Both the position numbers and the translations under genes were made by a program. A DNA stretch of 64,000 bases. Source: Linum tenue. Its lineage: Eukaryota > Streptophyta > Magnoliopsida > Malpighiales > Linaceae. Under the pieces are notes generated by a model. It ran no database searches, had not been told where the DNA came from, and was given only the letters and a program-made list of their open reading frames with translations. Of this stretch, positions 1 through 10,394 are shown piece after piece; the stretch's first letter is position 1, and each line of letters starts with the position of its first letter. The stretch covers positions 36,042,066 to 36,106,065 of the forward strand of contig CAMGYJ010000006.1 of assembly GCA_946122785.1 (NCBI GenBank), given 5' to 3'.

Positions 1-76
1 TATTGAGCCAAGGAAGCACGAGAATGAGGAGTACGAAAGGATGAGCCCGATCAAATTTCGAGGACGAAATTTTTAT
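1..76 (+). pseudogene. 3' tail of a chromovirus pol gene
   Basis: This is the last part of an LTR-retrotransposon polyprotein that enters from the left. It lies directly before a polypurine tract and an LTR. The same segment occurs inverted at 39474-39560, also next to a polypurine tract and LTR, which identifies it as the conserved pol-LTR junction of one retrotransposon lineage. The lineage (Ty3/gypsy chromovirus, Del/Tekay-like) is inferred from the related pol at 62.4-64.0 kb and from the initiator-Met primer site of the inverted copy. Too little is visible to judge the reading frame. Confidence 0.6.
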
Positions 77-90
77 AAGGGTGGAGGAAA
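77..90 (+). promoter_or_regulatory. Polypurine tract of chromovirus 1
   Basis: A purine-rich run, aagggtggaggaaa, ends exactly where the LTR starts (TG at 91). In LTR retrotransposons this tract primes plus-strand DNA synthesis. The inverted copies at about 39474-39487 and 62108-62121 have the same form. Confidence 0.75.
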
Positions 91-2091
91 TGTTACACCC
101 CCAATTTTTCTAAGGGTCAAAATGACTATTTTACCCTTGGATAAATTCATCAAGTTTCATCGTAATACCGATGAGGATTAAAAACGAGAACTATTGGTTC
201 GAATGGTGTCGAATTTCGATATAAAACGAGAAGGTTAAGGATGTTTTTAATTGTGACTAGTTGCTATGGGTTTTTGGTTTGGGCCAAGTGTTGGTTAAAG
301 AAGAAAGAGTGGGTCTGGGTCTGGTTTATGGGCGGCCCATTTTAGAATGTGATGGAGGTGGGCTTAAGTGATAATTTGAGAAGAGAGGAAAGAAAGGAAA
401 AGATGGGCCGTCGGCCCAGAAAGGAGAAGAGGAAGAATTGGCTTGAGGCCCGAATGGAGAAGAGTTATGTTAAGAGAGTTGAGTTTTTAGAAGAAGTGAA
501 AGAAGGAAGGGTTGGGCTCAAGCCCAACGTTGGAATAAAAGAACAAGGAAGAAAGAGGTGGGCTTAGCTCAGAATGGTTTTAAAGAAGAAGAGAGGGCCC
601 GGCCCACCCGAGTGTGAGAGGGGAAAGAAGAGGGCCGAACGGGCTGGCCAGTTGTGAAAAAAAAAAGAGAGGGTCTGGCCCATTCGTGGCCTGCTGAAGG
701 AGAAAGAGGCAGGGGATTCCTCTGGGCGCCGACGAGGGAAGCTGAAGCAGAGTCCCGACAGTTGCAATTTCGCCAGGGAACCGTGAGGTAACGGAAGCAA
801 TAATGTTGGGACTTTAAGTGGCGATTATTGGGGGGTTTTAATTGGCTTAACTTCCTTATCAATAAAGGGGAGCAAAGACAGAGGAAGAGAGGGAGAGCCC
901 TCTCTGTTTCGAGAATCAAAGCAGAGTGCGAGGAAGGGAGAGGAGCCTGGTTAGCAGTTCCGACGATCGCAGTCGTGGGTTGGAAATGAAGAAGGTGACG
1001 CGATCGCTGAGAAGGGGAGGAAAGATGGTGTCTCGGGGTCGTGAGAGGGTGTTCAAAGCCCCGACGACGGCGGCCGCGTCGTGGGCCAACGTCGAGCTCG
1101 TCGACAGCGGCAGTGGGATGAAGGATGATATGGTGGCGACGGCAGGGCTGCGAGCTTACCCTCCGAGACGACGGGGGGTGAGTGCAATTCGACACTGGCC
1201 GCCGATGTGTGGGCCGAGAGGAGGGAGCGGAACTCGTGGCGTCGGAGGGAAGCTCCAGGCGACGGTGGAAGACGGCGTGCCGTTATTCGAGGATGAAGAA
1301 GAGGAGCCGGAGGAATGTGATTGTTGTGGGTTCGGAGATGGGGAGAAGGTCGACGGCGACGTTGGCCGGAACCGCGGCGTCAACGACGGCGGTGAGATTA
1401 AGGTATGAGGTCTCCCATTTTGTTGGAGTCCCATGGCATGCCATTATAAATTTGAGGGATAGTCAGGGGCGTATATGTCTTTTGGAATGGAGGTGCGTTG
1501 GTAAAATTTGGGAAGTTTAGGTGCCATAACGTAATTGACCAGACTTGGGGTGAGTTCGCAATAAGTAAATGTTTGGGTATCGGATTGGAAATATGCCGTT
1601 TGGACTGAAATGTTTAAATCAGAAAGTGGAAATTGGCCTGGAGGACTGAATTGAGCAATTCTGAAAATTTGGGGCCGCATTAATAAGACCCAGGAATTTT
1701 GAGTACCATTTGGTAATTTGCCGTTTAGGGGCAAAAAAGTAATTTTCCATAATTTTATGGGAATCTTAGGAAAGATTTAATAGAGGGAATTGGTATTGAA
1801 ATTAACCAAATTTAAGGTCGTTTGGTTAGTTACGCTTAGAGATAAGTGAGTTAAGTTTTGCCTAAATATCTAATAGGAGGAAATGCAAAAGGAAGCGAAC
1901 ACGAGGAGTTGGAGCGTGGAGTTTCGGAGGATGACGTGGGTCAATCGACAATTAAGAAGAGTCTTCTTTTCGAGGTGAGTGTAAAGGGGGTAAAATCTCC
2001 GTCGAGGTCTTTTAGTTTATGCCTTTTTAATTTAGTTATGTTATTTAATTTTCAAGTAAGCGCGATTATGTGTGTGAGGCATCCCACCGCC

Positions 2092-2100
2092 TATTTAAGG
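2092..2100 (+). promoter_or_regulatory. TATA-like box of the chromovirus LTR
   Basis: The motif tatttaagg follows the words cccaccgcc. The solo LTR at 8250-10389 has a mutated equivalent (acttaagg, read on its own strand) in the same relative place, and both lie just upstream of the stem-loop array. If it is the core promoter, the array would be near the 5' end of the LTR transcript. This is an inference from position only. Confidence 0.4.
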
Positions 2101-2179
2101 TGGAGGCACGCGTTGTGCTATGTATGTGTGTGTTTATGATGTATGGTTTGTGGTAAGATGAACCCCCGGGCGGTTGGGC

Positions 2180-2360
2180 CACTACTGGACGCGGTAGATG
2201 GTCGGGTCACTACTGGACGCGGTAGATGGTCGGGTCACTACTGGACGGCGATACGTAACGCAGTAGTGGATCGGGTATGGACTGGACGGCGATACGTAAC
2301 GCAGTACCATTGCCTTGAGGATAGGGACACCGGACGGCGATACGTAACGCAGTGGTCCCT
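2180..2360 (+). repeat. Stem-loop array with constant core
   Basis: Three full units share the core gacggcgatacgtaacg at 2244-2260, 2285-2301 and 2333-2349. Each is flanked by different but complementary arms: cactactg/cagtagtg (2236-2243 and 2261-2268, perfect), atggactg/cagtaccat (one bulge), and agggacaccg/cagtggtccct (one bulge, one mismatch). Two shorter 28-bp tandem units at 2180-2235 look like deletion derivatives that lost part of the core. Confidence 0.85.
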
Positions 2361-3185
2361 AGTATGTGTGTGTATAAGTTAAGATAGAAGTAGAGAACTT
2401 CTATAAGCTGTTAAGGACTAAAGTATTAAGCATGAAAGTGAGAACGACTTTCATGCTAGGAAGGCTTTCCCCTAATAATGTGTTTAGCAAGGAGATTTCT
2501 AAGGGCAACGACCTTAGGAAGTAACGACGAGACTGACCCCTTCTCACTCACCAGGTCAAGGAAGAGTTAGCGGAAGTGAATCCCGAGAGAAAGTAAGACG
2601 AGGCAAGCGGTCGTGCCAGTACTGTTGCTGAGTTGTCCGGGAGCTGGGTGAAGAGTATAGTTAAAGTTTGATAATTATTTTATGTTTATGGTTATGAGTA
2701 TATGTACTGGAGATTCAAGGTTCAAGATTCTGGGTTAAGTTGTTTTAAGTGTTTGAGATTGAGATTTTGCCCAAGTGTTGGGGCTTTTTGATTTAAAATT
2801 ATTAAATAATGTCAGTTTGTTTATTTTAAAACGTGGTTTGGGTTGCTCTGGAGTAACCGATTTTTGGTTTGAGTTAAGATTTGGTTTTTGAAAAGAGACG
2901 GGATGTTTCAGTCTCGCCAAAAAAACGCGAATTTCCAACGGTTTTTCCATTTTCACCCATTTCCGCCGAGCAAAACTCAAAACCAACTTCATACCTATTC
3001 TACCCTTGGTAAAACCGGCCTGTGCTGTAATTTTGGGGAGATTTTGGGCAAGTTTTTTCCATTCAAGTCGCCTGCGGCGAGTCTCCGACGAAGCTCCGGA
3101 GACCCCTCTCCGGCCTATTTTTCGACCATTTTTCGCCTTCCTCGCCCGCACCTCACTTCCTCCTACGTCCTACTTGCGTCTCCAG

Positions 3186-3659
3186 GTTGGTTTTTCAGCT
3201 CCCTCTTATTAATTTTCGGAGAATCGGATTAGGTAGTGAAGTGAGGGTGATTTTCATGCTTTGAACGTTAAACCTAGAATTAGGGCGAGTAATTAGGTGA
3301 ATTAGGTCGATTGAATGGTGGAATGTTAATGCATGAGCCCAGTTGAGCCTTGGTGGGCGTGTTTGAACCGAATTGTCTATATTTTTAGAATTTTCCCACC
3401 AAGTGCTATTTTGTGAATGCATGTGGATCTTTACGCTTGTTGGTGGATGGTAGCTCCCGTGGTTTGCGGTTGTGGTTCAAATTTTTGTGTGTGTGAACCG
3501 TGAAATAACCACAACCATGCCACGGTGTGCTTGAGCTTAAATGTTTGATATCCATGATGGAAATATAAATGTGGGGGGGGGGGGGAATCTCTTTTCCTCC
3601 TAATGAGCAATATTTGATGATTGTTTCCACGTATGGTGCTTGTTTGCTGATTTGTGCAG
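3186..3659 (+). other. Probable intron before the env-like ORF
   Basis: A donor (CCAG followed by GTTGG at 3186) and an acceptor (TTTGTGCAG ending at 3659) bracket 474 bp directly before the env-like start. The second Athila copy keeps both sites at 32243 and 32619. Position and conservation in two copies support a spliced leader for the 3' gene; no transcript evidence is available. Confidence 0.5.
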
Positions 3660-3660
3660 G

Positions 3661-3843
3661 ATGATTAACTTGGAGCACGAGTACATCAGCTATCTAGTAC
3701 ATCACCCAGAGTTCGGCGACAAGTTCCCCTACCATTGGAACAGCCCGATCGGGCCCCATAGGCGGCTGGACTTGGACATGTTCAACCTGTTCAGGTGTCG
3801 AGCCACGATGTCCGGTGTGCTTTGTCACCCCCAGTGGCGCTAG
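3661..3843 (+). pseudogene. Athila env-like 3' ORF, truncated
   Basis: The frame begins MINLEHEYISYLVHHPEF and closely matches the better copy at 32620 (MLNLEHEFIGYVVNHPEF). It runs to HPQWR and a TAG stop. Related residues (EICGELYSTFSH) follow until about 3900, where the gene is deleted into the 3' UTR. It belongs to the 3' ORF of Athila elements, often called env-like, and resembles the ATHILA ORF-1 family in its ELxxEFxST region. Its function is not established. Only about a fifth of the gene survives, so it is non-functional. Confidence 0.65.
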
Positions 3844-5600
3844 CTCCTACAGATCTACCATGAGATCTGTGGAGAGTTGTACTCCACCTTCTCCCACGTT
3901 TTATGTTGTGTGATTCATGCTTGGAGCCTTGTTGTATGCCCAAATTTGAAAAATTTGAGGGCTCCAAGCAATGTTTGTATGATTAAAGTGGCTAGTTTGT
4001 GGGAAAATCTCATGTTTAATGGCATTGATCTTGATTTGTTGCATGTCGTCGAGTATATCCTACGATGACGACTGAGAGGTCCATTAGGATAGTGCAAAAT
4101 TTTAGTTCTCATGTGTGCATAATGAATGGATGTCTTGACTCGATTACTTGTTGACTACAAATTGCCATGCATTGTGTTTTGTGAATTGGAATAGATGGTT
4201 GGGTGACTAGGTAGCCTTTGAGCTTTGAGCCGATCATTTCCTCTTGTGTGCTTAGATCCCCCTTACCATGGTGAGTAACATCACAGTTGTCAATAGTGAG
4301 TATGATGGAGGCATAGGATTAGTCCACGCCCAAAGGTTGAATGTCCCGAAACGTGTTATCCACTAGTCAACCCCTTTGAGCCTTGTGACTTTGAGGGTCG
4401 TTCTTGAAGTAGGAGATTTGTGCTTGTGAGCTTAATGGTGTTGATAGAACGACCCGCAATCATTTCTTCGTGCCTAAACATGATTCGTCCTTGTGTCCCG
4501 GAGCTCTCACGTTTGAGTTTCCATAGAGGTTCTACATAAGAGCTTTGTGTGCGGTTCTTGCTAGGAATGGAAAAGGAAGTGTAGTGTTGGAGTGAGTTCT
4601 TGAAAAGAGAGCATTGGTCGTTAAATGTATTGGTGGCAAGGTTTTACTCTTTAGTACCCCCTCAAAAAGAAAAGAAAAGAAAAAGAAAGAAAAGAAAAGA
4701 AAAGAGAAATGAAAAAGAGGTAATAAAACGGGGTAAATAAAGTAGAGAGTGCCAAGGAAAACCAAAGTGTATGCAAGGAGGGGTTTCTTGTCACTCAAGC
4801 CATTGGAACCCCCACATTGTTTTAGAACTCCTTCACTACCAAACCATAATATGATAGCAATAGTTGACCGAGGAAGAGCGCTTAAATGTAGTTCACGATG
4901 GGTCATAGTTTGGAAGGGAGAGATAAGGTCTTTGGCCGATGCTAGTGGTCTTTGGTTGAAGAGAACGGTTTTATTCAGAACCATAGAACCTTCGGGTTTA
5001 GGTTGAAGATGTAGAACCACACGTCATGATTGCCACCACCCAAAAAGCCTTTTCCCCATGTCCAAGACAACCGCCATTCATTTGAACATGTGTCTAAGAC
5101 CTCCGGACAAGCTAGTGGTGACAACCATCCCGTGAACACTAGCATTTAGAGGTTACCGCTGTGGTATTGAGACGATAGGGCCGAGCGTAGATGATTGTGC
5201 ATATCTTTTCACCAAAAAGGTCCAGACCCCACTGGTCTTGAGAGTAAGTGATTTATTCTTGTTTTGCATGCCATATCATACCCCGGTGAGGACCTTTGTT
5301 ACCTTTCCATTTGTTCCTCGGACTTGAATTCTATGCATGGTTAGTTGTGGTTGATAAGTGGTCTTGTTTAGACTTTCATTGATCCATGACCAAGGTGAAA
5401 ACTTTTTCGTGTTCCCACTTTTGGTGGCTTCGAATGTCGTTTGTGGTGGATGTCGATATTGCTTGCAACGGTCCATGTATTAATTGCCAATAGCCATTGA
5501 GAATTCCCACTTTGTGCCCTTTGAGTTGTCCCCAAAGTATTTGTGTAGGTTGAAATATTACCTTGTGTGAAATGGTTTGCTTGGGGACAAGCAAACGTCT

Positions 5601-5613
5601 AAGTGTGGGGGAG
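5601..5613 (+). promoter_or_regulatory. Polypurine tract of Athila 0
   Basis: aagtgtgggggag lies directly before the LTR start. The same tract, with the same upstream words (ggggacaagcaaacg), precedes the LTR at 43105. Confidence 0.75.
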
Positions 5614-6994
5614 TGATTTGGGCCTAATTGTACATATTTTACCCAATTGTGCTTCTAAAAGGGTGGTTTTACTGATTTTTCTTATGTTTTAGCTTGTTTC
5701 AGATTTAACAGGTGAACCAGCCGTGAACTCGAAAGTTGGACGAAAAGGAGCGAAAATCGAGAGAAGAGGTGAAAAACCGGCAGTTCACGGTCTCTGATGG
5801 ATGTTCACAGTCTACTAAGAGCCTAAGACCGTGAAGAGGAGCTATTTCCCGTGAACACCCATGCGTACAGGGCTAAATCATAAGTTACTGATGCGAAGTG
5901 AGTTCAAGGTCACTAAGACCGTGCAAGCGAATCGGTGCGTTTCGACGCCAACCTTGAGTTCACGGACGCGTTCAAGAGTTCACGGCAGTGAACTGAGGCC
6001 GTGAACAGAGCCTAGTTCCTGTTTAAGAGGAGAGATGAAAGGAAGTGAGAGTAGAGAGCCCAAGAGTGAGAAAGTGCCTTCTTCAGATTTTAGAGAGAGA
6101 AAGAACAAACCAAGGAAGGAAGAAGGCTAAGGTTTTCTCCAAGTGGTGAATTCGGAAGATTCTCCCTAAGAGAAGTTCAGCACAAGTTCAAGGAAGGTTG
6201 GAATCATCTCCATGATGGTTTCTACCTCTTCCTCTTGTGTTTCTCCCCATTCTAGCATGGAGTAGTTTCCTTTTTCACTTGGGTGTTGTGAAACCCTAAC
6301 TATATACCATGTAGTTTTTGTTATGTGAATTGAATGATTGTTTTTGGGTGTTGTTTAATTCAATGATTGAGGTATTTTCATGTTGATTGTGCATGTTTGT
6401 GCTTAGCAATTTAATTGGCCATTTTAACCTAGATTAGAGAGGGAAGACCCCCTTTCAAGGGACTCTCAATTGAGTTGGGATTCCTAGGGCTTTCTAAGCC
6501 ACCTAACTAGGTTAATGTAGGGCAAGCCTCCATGTTGAATTAAGCAATTTGTTTAAGCGCGATTAACTCGACCAATCATTGGGTTGAGATAGGGAGTAAG
6601 TCAACCATCGGTTGCCTTAACCGAGAGGGCCTCTTGAAGAGCCTATAATGCATCCCTCGATTTGGCAATCGAGAGTGTGGTCTACGACCATATTTGCGTC
6701 CCCTAGCGGTTCGCGGTTACCTTGCCCATAACAATCACTTCGATTCACATAACATGGTAGTAGTTAGGGGGAAGCGACACCCGAGTGATCCTTCTCACAA
6801 ATAGCTTTCAAAACCATTTACTTTTTCCTTGCTTTACTTTAATTATCAAACCTTTCATCCAAAACCAATTCTTAAGTGGGGGTACACGGACCGGCCTGAG
6901 TCGATATTTAAACATAGTTGCCCTGTATTGCACCCGACTAAGGTTTATACTTGGACCTTAGGCGGGAATTAATTGTGATATTCGGGACGAGTCA
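5614..6994 (+). repeat. 3' LTR of Athila 0 (subfamily B), 1381 bp
   Basis: It starts TGATTTGGGCCTAATT and ends GGGACGAGTCA, then breaks into Tat integrase at 6995. The U3 half (about 5700-6000) repeats gttcacgg and its complement ccgtgaac many times. It is homologous to 27282-28681 and, inverted, to 46715-48002. It contains the purine-rich and 'gtggtgaaaccctaa' blocks typical of these LTRs. The matching 5' LTR and left target copy are outside the window; the right target copy should be tgtat (6995-6999). Confidence 0.85.
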
Positions 6995-7009
6995 TGTATT
7001 ATATTCTTT

Positions 7010-7645
7010 TCTATGAACTTGGTGATTTCTCCTTGATTAACCATTGTCTTTGGCTTAGCCTCCATCCGCTTGGTGAAGTAATCAGTTGCCAGGATTACAA
7101 AAGTGTGTCTATTAGAAGATGGTGGATAGGTCTTTCAAATCTAGTCCATGGCCCATCCTAAGAAAGGTCGAGGCTTGATGATAGACTTCGAGTCGATGGC
7201 AGGGGCTTTTTGCACTAGGCCATGTGGTTGACAAGCCTCGCACCCCTTAGCAAAAGCGGCACAATCTTCTCAGATGGATTGCCAGTAGTACCCATACCAG
7301 TGAAGTACCCATCTCATAGAGGGGCCTGCTTGATCAGCACCATATATTAATAAACCTCACCATAACTTGTAGGGGCTCCTTTCCCTCCAAGCACTTCAAT
7401 AGCAAACCGTCTAGTCTCCTTTTGGACAAGACCTCTCATCCAACAAGACATAGTTCCTTGCCTTGAATTTGATGGCCATATCCACATCCCCTGTTGGATT
7501 CTTTAAGTATGCTATCAATGGGGGATGCCAATCACTGGCATCCTCCTTAATGGTAAACACATTTAGCCTTTGCTTAAGGCTCTCATGCAATGGGTTAAGT
7601 GTCCACTTACCAATCCTCCCATGGATGATTGTTTGGGAGAATGGC
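7010..7645 (-). pseudogene. Tat integrase, zinc-binding part and start of core
   Basis: The conceptual minus-strand translation shows the end of RNase H/linker (GRIGKWTLNP), then an integrase zinc-binding region with GYYWQS, CAAFAKGCEACQPHG and KPRPFLGWAMD, and then ATDYFTKRMEAK of the catalytic core. The usual zinc-binding His in the GAHQAG motif is Asp here, and several stops interrupt the frame. The rest of the core, with the second Asp and the Glu, was displaced by the Athila 0 insertion. The enzyme would join element cDNA to chromosomal DNA; this copy is dead. Confidence 0.7.
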
Positions 7646-7655
7646 GCATTATAAT

Positions 7656-7944
7656 TTCTAATGCGTCGAGAGACGATATCTACGTTACTTCTACTTCTAA
7701 AACTACTACGAATTCTACTAAACTGTATTATTATTCATTGACGTACTAAAACCAAAGAACAACGTACATATTTATAGGACTACTCTACAAACCCTTTCCC
7801 TCTCAAACAAGGTAAACTAATCCTAACCCAACAAGTAATTAATAACTTCCTCAATAAGACACAATAAGCTAGTACGAATAACCAAATAATCTAATAATAA
7901 TTCCCTAATTACTAAGCCCAACTCGGCACCAAGGCCCACGGGAG
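7656..7944. mobile_element. 289-bp insertion with 7-bp flanking repeat
   Basis: The Tat RNase H/integrase frame is interrupted between 7655 and 7945. The direct repeat ttataat stands at 7649-7655 and 7945-7951, and joining across it restores the coding alignment. The insert has no TG..CA ends, inverted repeat or poly(A). On the minus strand it has a TATA-like tataaatat and AT-rich text reminiscent of a short plant LTR or TRIM. SINE is the other option. Class is unresolved. Confidence 0.6.
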
Positions 7945-7951
7945 TTATAAT

Positions 7952-8249
7952 GTACCAGAGAACATGTACTTTATGATAATAGTCTCACATATGAGTTTCA
8001 CTTGAACAAGCATCAAGTAGTACCTTAGCATCATTCAAGAAAAATACAAGGCTAAACATAACTTCTCTATAGAGTACTTTTTCTGCCTTTTTTAACAGCT
8101 ACTTAATTAGTACACGGCCTATTCATGGCCAGAGTCACTATCTTGACCCAACAGACACACAATAGAGGTGTTAGTGGCTGAAAGGTACAACTTCAATGGC
8201 AGATGTGGGAATGGAGAGTTGAGTACCGGCGGGGTTGCCAGATACTTCT
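7952..8249 (-). pseudogene. Tat RNase H fragment
   Basis: The minus strand reads KKYLATPPVLNSPFPHLP and LKLYLSATNTSIVCLLGQ, the start of the Tat RNase H region after RT. A weaker stretch ending IIIKYMFSGTL matches the usual IKYMLSRPIL. Frameshifts and stops lie between them. The N-terminal side continues at 10390-10450 (WRQEHQQAFDDIK) across the inserted solo LTR. Confidence 0.65.
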
Positions 8250-10389
8250 TGAAACGACCCAATCCTTTTTGAAAACCAAACCATATCTCAAACCACATAC
8301 CGGTTACTCCGGAGCAACCCAAAACTGGTTTACAAGTCAAAACAAAAAAAATCAACAACAACAATGTTTAAAATTCTCAAGTGAAATGCCCTAAACACTT
8401 GGGCGACCTCAATCCCGAGCAACAAAACATAAAACACATTCCTTGAGTTTCCCAGTATACTCATTATGACATGAAACTAAAGACAGATATAATGGGAGGT
8501 CCCATCTCGTTACCCAGATCCAGTTGACATCTTCAGGTTTGCCGCGACTGCTCTCCTCGGGTAACCTCCTCTTGATGGATGCGTCCTCTTCCCCTCTCTG
8601 CACCTGGTGAGTGAGAAAGGGGTCAGTCTCGTCGTTACTTCCTAAGGTCTTCGCCCTAAGAGACTCCTTACTAAACAGATTATTCGGGTTCTTGACTTAG
8701 ACAAAAGCCATTCTCGCTTTCATCCTTTATACTTTGTTAGCAAACAATCTATAAGAGATCTCTAATCCCATCTTATCTTTAGAATTTCCTAACTTATATT
8801 CTTAAACCATAGACACCAACACTAGGGACCACCGCGTTACGCCTCGTCGTCCGGTGTCCCTACCCTAGTATGCCAACCGCGTTACGTCTCGTCGTCCGTT
8901 TGCATACCCAGTCAACTACTGCGTTACGTCTCGTCGTCCAGTAGTGACCCCAACATACTCGATCAACTGCTGCGTTACGTCTCGCCGTCCAGCAGTGATC
9001 CGACCATCAACCGCCCGAGGGTTCATCTTACCAACAACCATACACATTCACATACATAGCACAACACGTGCTTCCACCTTAAGTAGGCGGTGGGATGCCT
9101 CACACACATAATCGCGCTTACTTGAAAATAACAAACATAATTGAATTAAAAGACATAAAATAAAAAACTTTGACGGAGATTTTATCCCCCTTACACTCAC
9201 CTCAAAAAGATGACTCATTGATTCCTTCCTCGAAGAACCCCCTCCTTAGTCGAATTATATTAGGGAAACCTATTAATGAGAATCCATTTTCTTAGACGAC
9301 TTTTCTCGATTTAAAACCCCTTTTTTTGAATCACTAGAACATCCTCTCCTCAAAATCCAACCCTCGAGCCTCGCTCCAAAGGTCCCTTAACCCCCTTTAA
9401 AAATTTTACAGAAATAATCGCTTCAAAACCAGCCATTTTTCCTAATTATTATTGTCTTGGGCGAATTTTTCACCTAACATGAACCTTCTTAAAAATTTGC
9501 ATAATAATTTTTCTATGTCAATCATGAGCACCTATACCCTGTAAAACTATCAAACCCTTATAATCCCGTCGGTAATATTTTTGTTTACTTAAAATAAAAA
9601 TTCAAATAATTTCTAAAAATAGAAATACATCTTCAAAAATCCCCTAATTAAATTATAGACATCTCCTAGACCTCTCCTAATTTTTAAAATTGTTAAATCT
9701 AGGAAAAAACATTTACAGAGGCTCGAAACAATTTAAAACATCCAAAATAAGTTTCCGCAAATTCCCAGCAACTTTAGTGACCACCCAAAATGTGTCACTA
9801 AAAACCTGTAACGTGTGTTGCTAAAAACCCAGAATTGCACCCTCACGAAAAATCACCAAATCGATCAATCTAACTCAAAGGGATCGAGTTCCCTTACCTC
9901 TAGAACGTGCCTATGGCTAGATTGGATGGCCCGGGACGTTAATCTCTTCGTTGATCGATGATCGAACCCTCAAACGTCACCGCTAATAAAATACAAACTT
10001 TGGATTAGACTATCGATGAATCAAGATTCGAAATCGCGAACGGGTTCGTGATCCTTATCTAGAAACAAGAAAGGGATGAGATCGGGGTTGGAACCGGCGT
10101 TGGGCTTCTTCTTTTCCCCTCGGGCCGAGGAAATTCACCTCGCGCTGGGGACTCGGATTGGCGGCGGGGTTTTCTTTTGGGGTGGGGTATTTTGATGCGG
10201 GAACAAAATCAAAAGGGATGGGGTTTGCTGGCCGCTCGGCCCTCCCGTCCCCTTTTGATTACTATTTTTTGTTGTTTTTAAATATAATAATACTAATTAT
10301 TATTACTATTCTTAATCCGCGGTTTCCTACTTATGAACCATGGATCTCTCCCGTGCTTTGTCGATGTGGGATTTGCCTAAGGTGTTACA
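8250..10389 (-). repeat. Chromovirus solo LTR, 2140 bp
   Basis: On the minus strand it starts TGTAACACC and ends GGGTCGTTTCA. It is flanked by the perfect 5-bp target duplication cttct (8245-8249 and 10390-10394). It splits the Tat frame AFDDIK/KYLATPP exactly. No internal sequence is present, so it arose by recombination between two LTRs. It resembles 91-2910 in its final 500 bp and stem-loop array. The U3 start has a cccacatcg word and an AT trinucleotide tract at 10265-10312. Confidence 0.92.
8823..8996 (-). repeat. Stem-loop array in the solo LTR
   Basis: Four units share the core gcgttacgYctcgYcgtcc (plus-strand reading). Their arms differ but pair: tagggaccacc/cggtgtcccta (8823-8833 with 8852-8862), gtatgccaac/gtttgcatac (8868-8877 with 8898-8907), actactg/cagtagt (8915-8921 with 8939-8945), and actgctg/cagcagt (8966-8972 with 8990-8996), the last extended by gatc on both sides. 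The core differs from the array at 2180-2360 but is uniform within this LTR. Confidence 0.85.
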
Positions 10390-10394
10390 CTTCT

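Larger units (their letters stand above)
91..2910 (+). repeat. 3' LTR of chromovirus 1, 2820 bp
   Basis: It starts TGTTACACCC after the polypurine tract and ends GGGATGTTTCA. The next base resumes an Athila internal sequence homologous to 31.95 kb, so 2911-2915 (gtctc) should be the target duplication. U3 is GC-rich around 900-1400 and shows overlapping open frames that resemble nothing known. A TATA-like tatttaagg lies at 2092-2100, followed by the stem-loop array at 2180-2360. Related LTRs are at 8250-10389 and 22741-23889. Confidence 0.85.
2911..5613 (+). mobile_element. Athila-like element 0, 3' internal region
   Basis: This is the 3' end of an Athila-type Ty3/gypsy element. It is homologous to 31.95-32.9 kb (untranslated exon, intron, env-like start) and to 35.2-36.2 kb plus 42.7-43.1 kb (3' UTR). 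Its env-like gene is truncated after about 3900, where the sequence jumps to the 3' UTR. The UTR holds a long A/G run at 4661-4720 and ends in a polypurine tract. The 5' part lies outside the window, beyond the inserted chromovirus. A run of 13 G at 3573-3585 lies in the intron. Confidence 0.75.

Noticed and set aside
569..1408. Long overlapping open frames on both strands (208 and 160 codons)
   Set aside because: They lie in the GC-rich U3 of the chromovirus LTR, overlap in opposite directions, are low in complexity and have no recognisable domain. GC richness alone explains them.
2180..2360. CRISPR-like or integron attC-like array
   Set aside because: The repeats sit in a plant LTR, the 'spacers' are paired stem arms, and no associated genes exist. 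The resemblance to attC (variable arms, constant core) is formal only.
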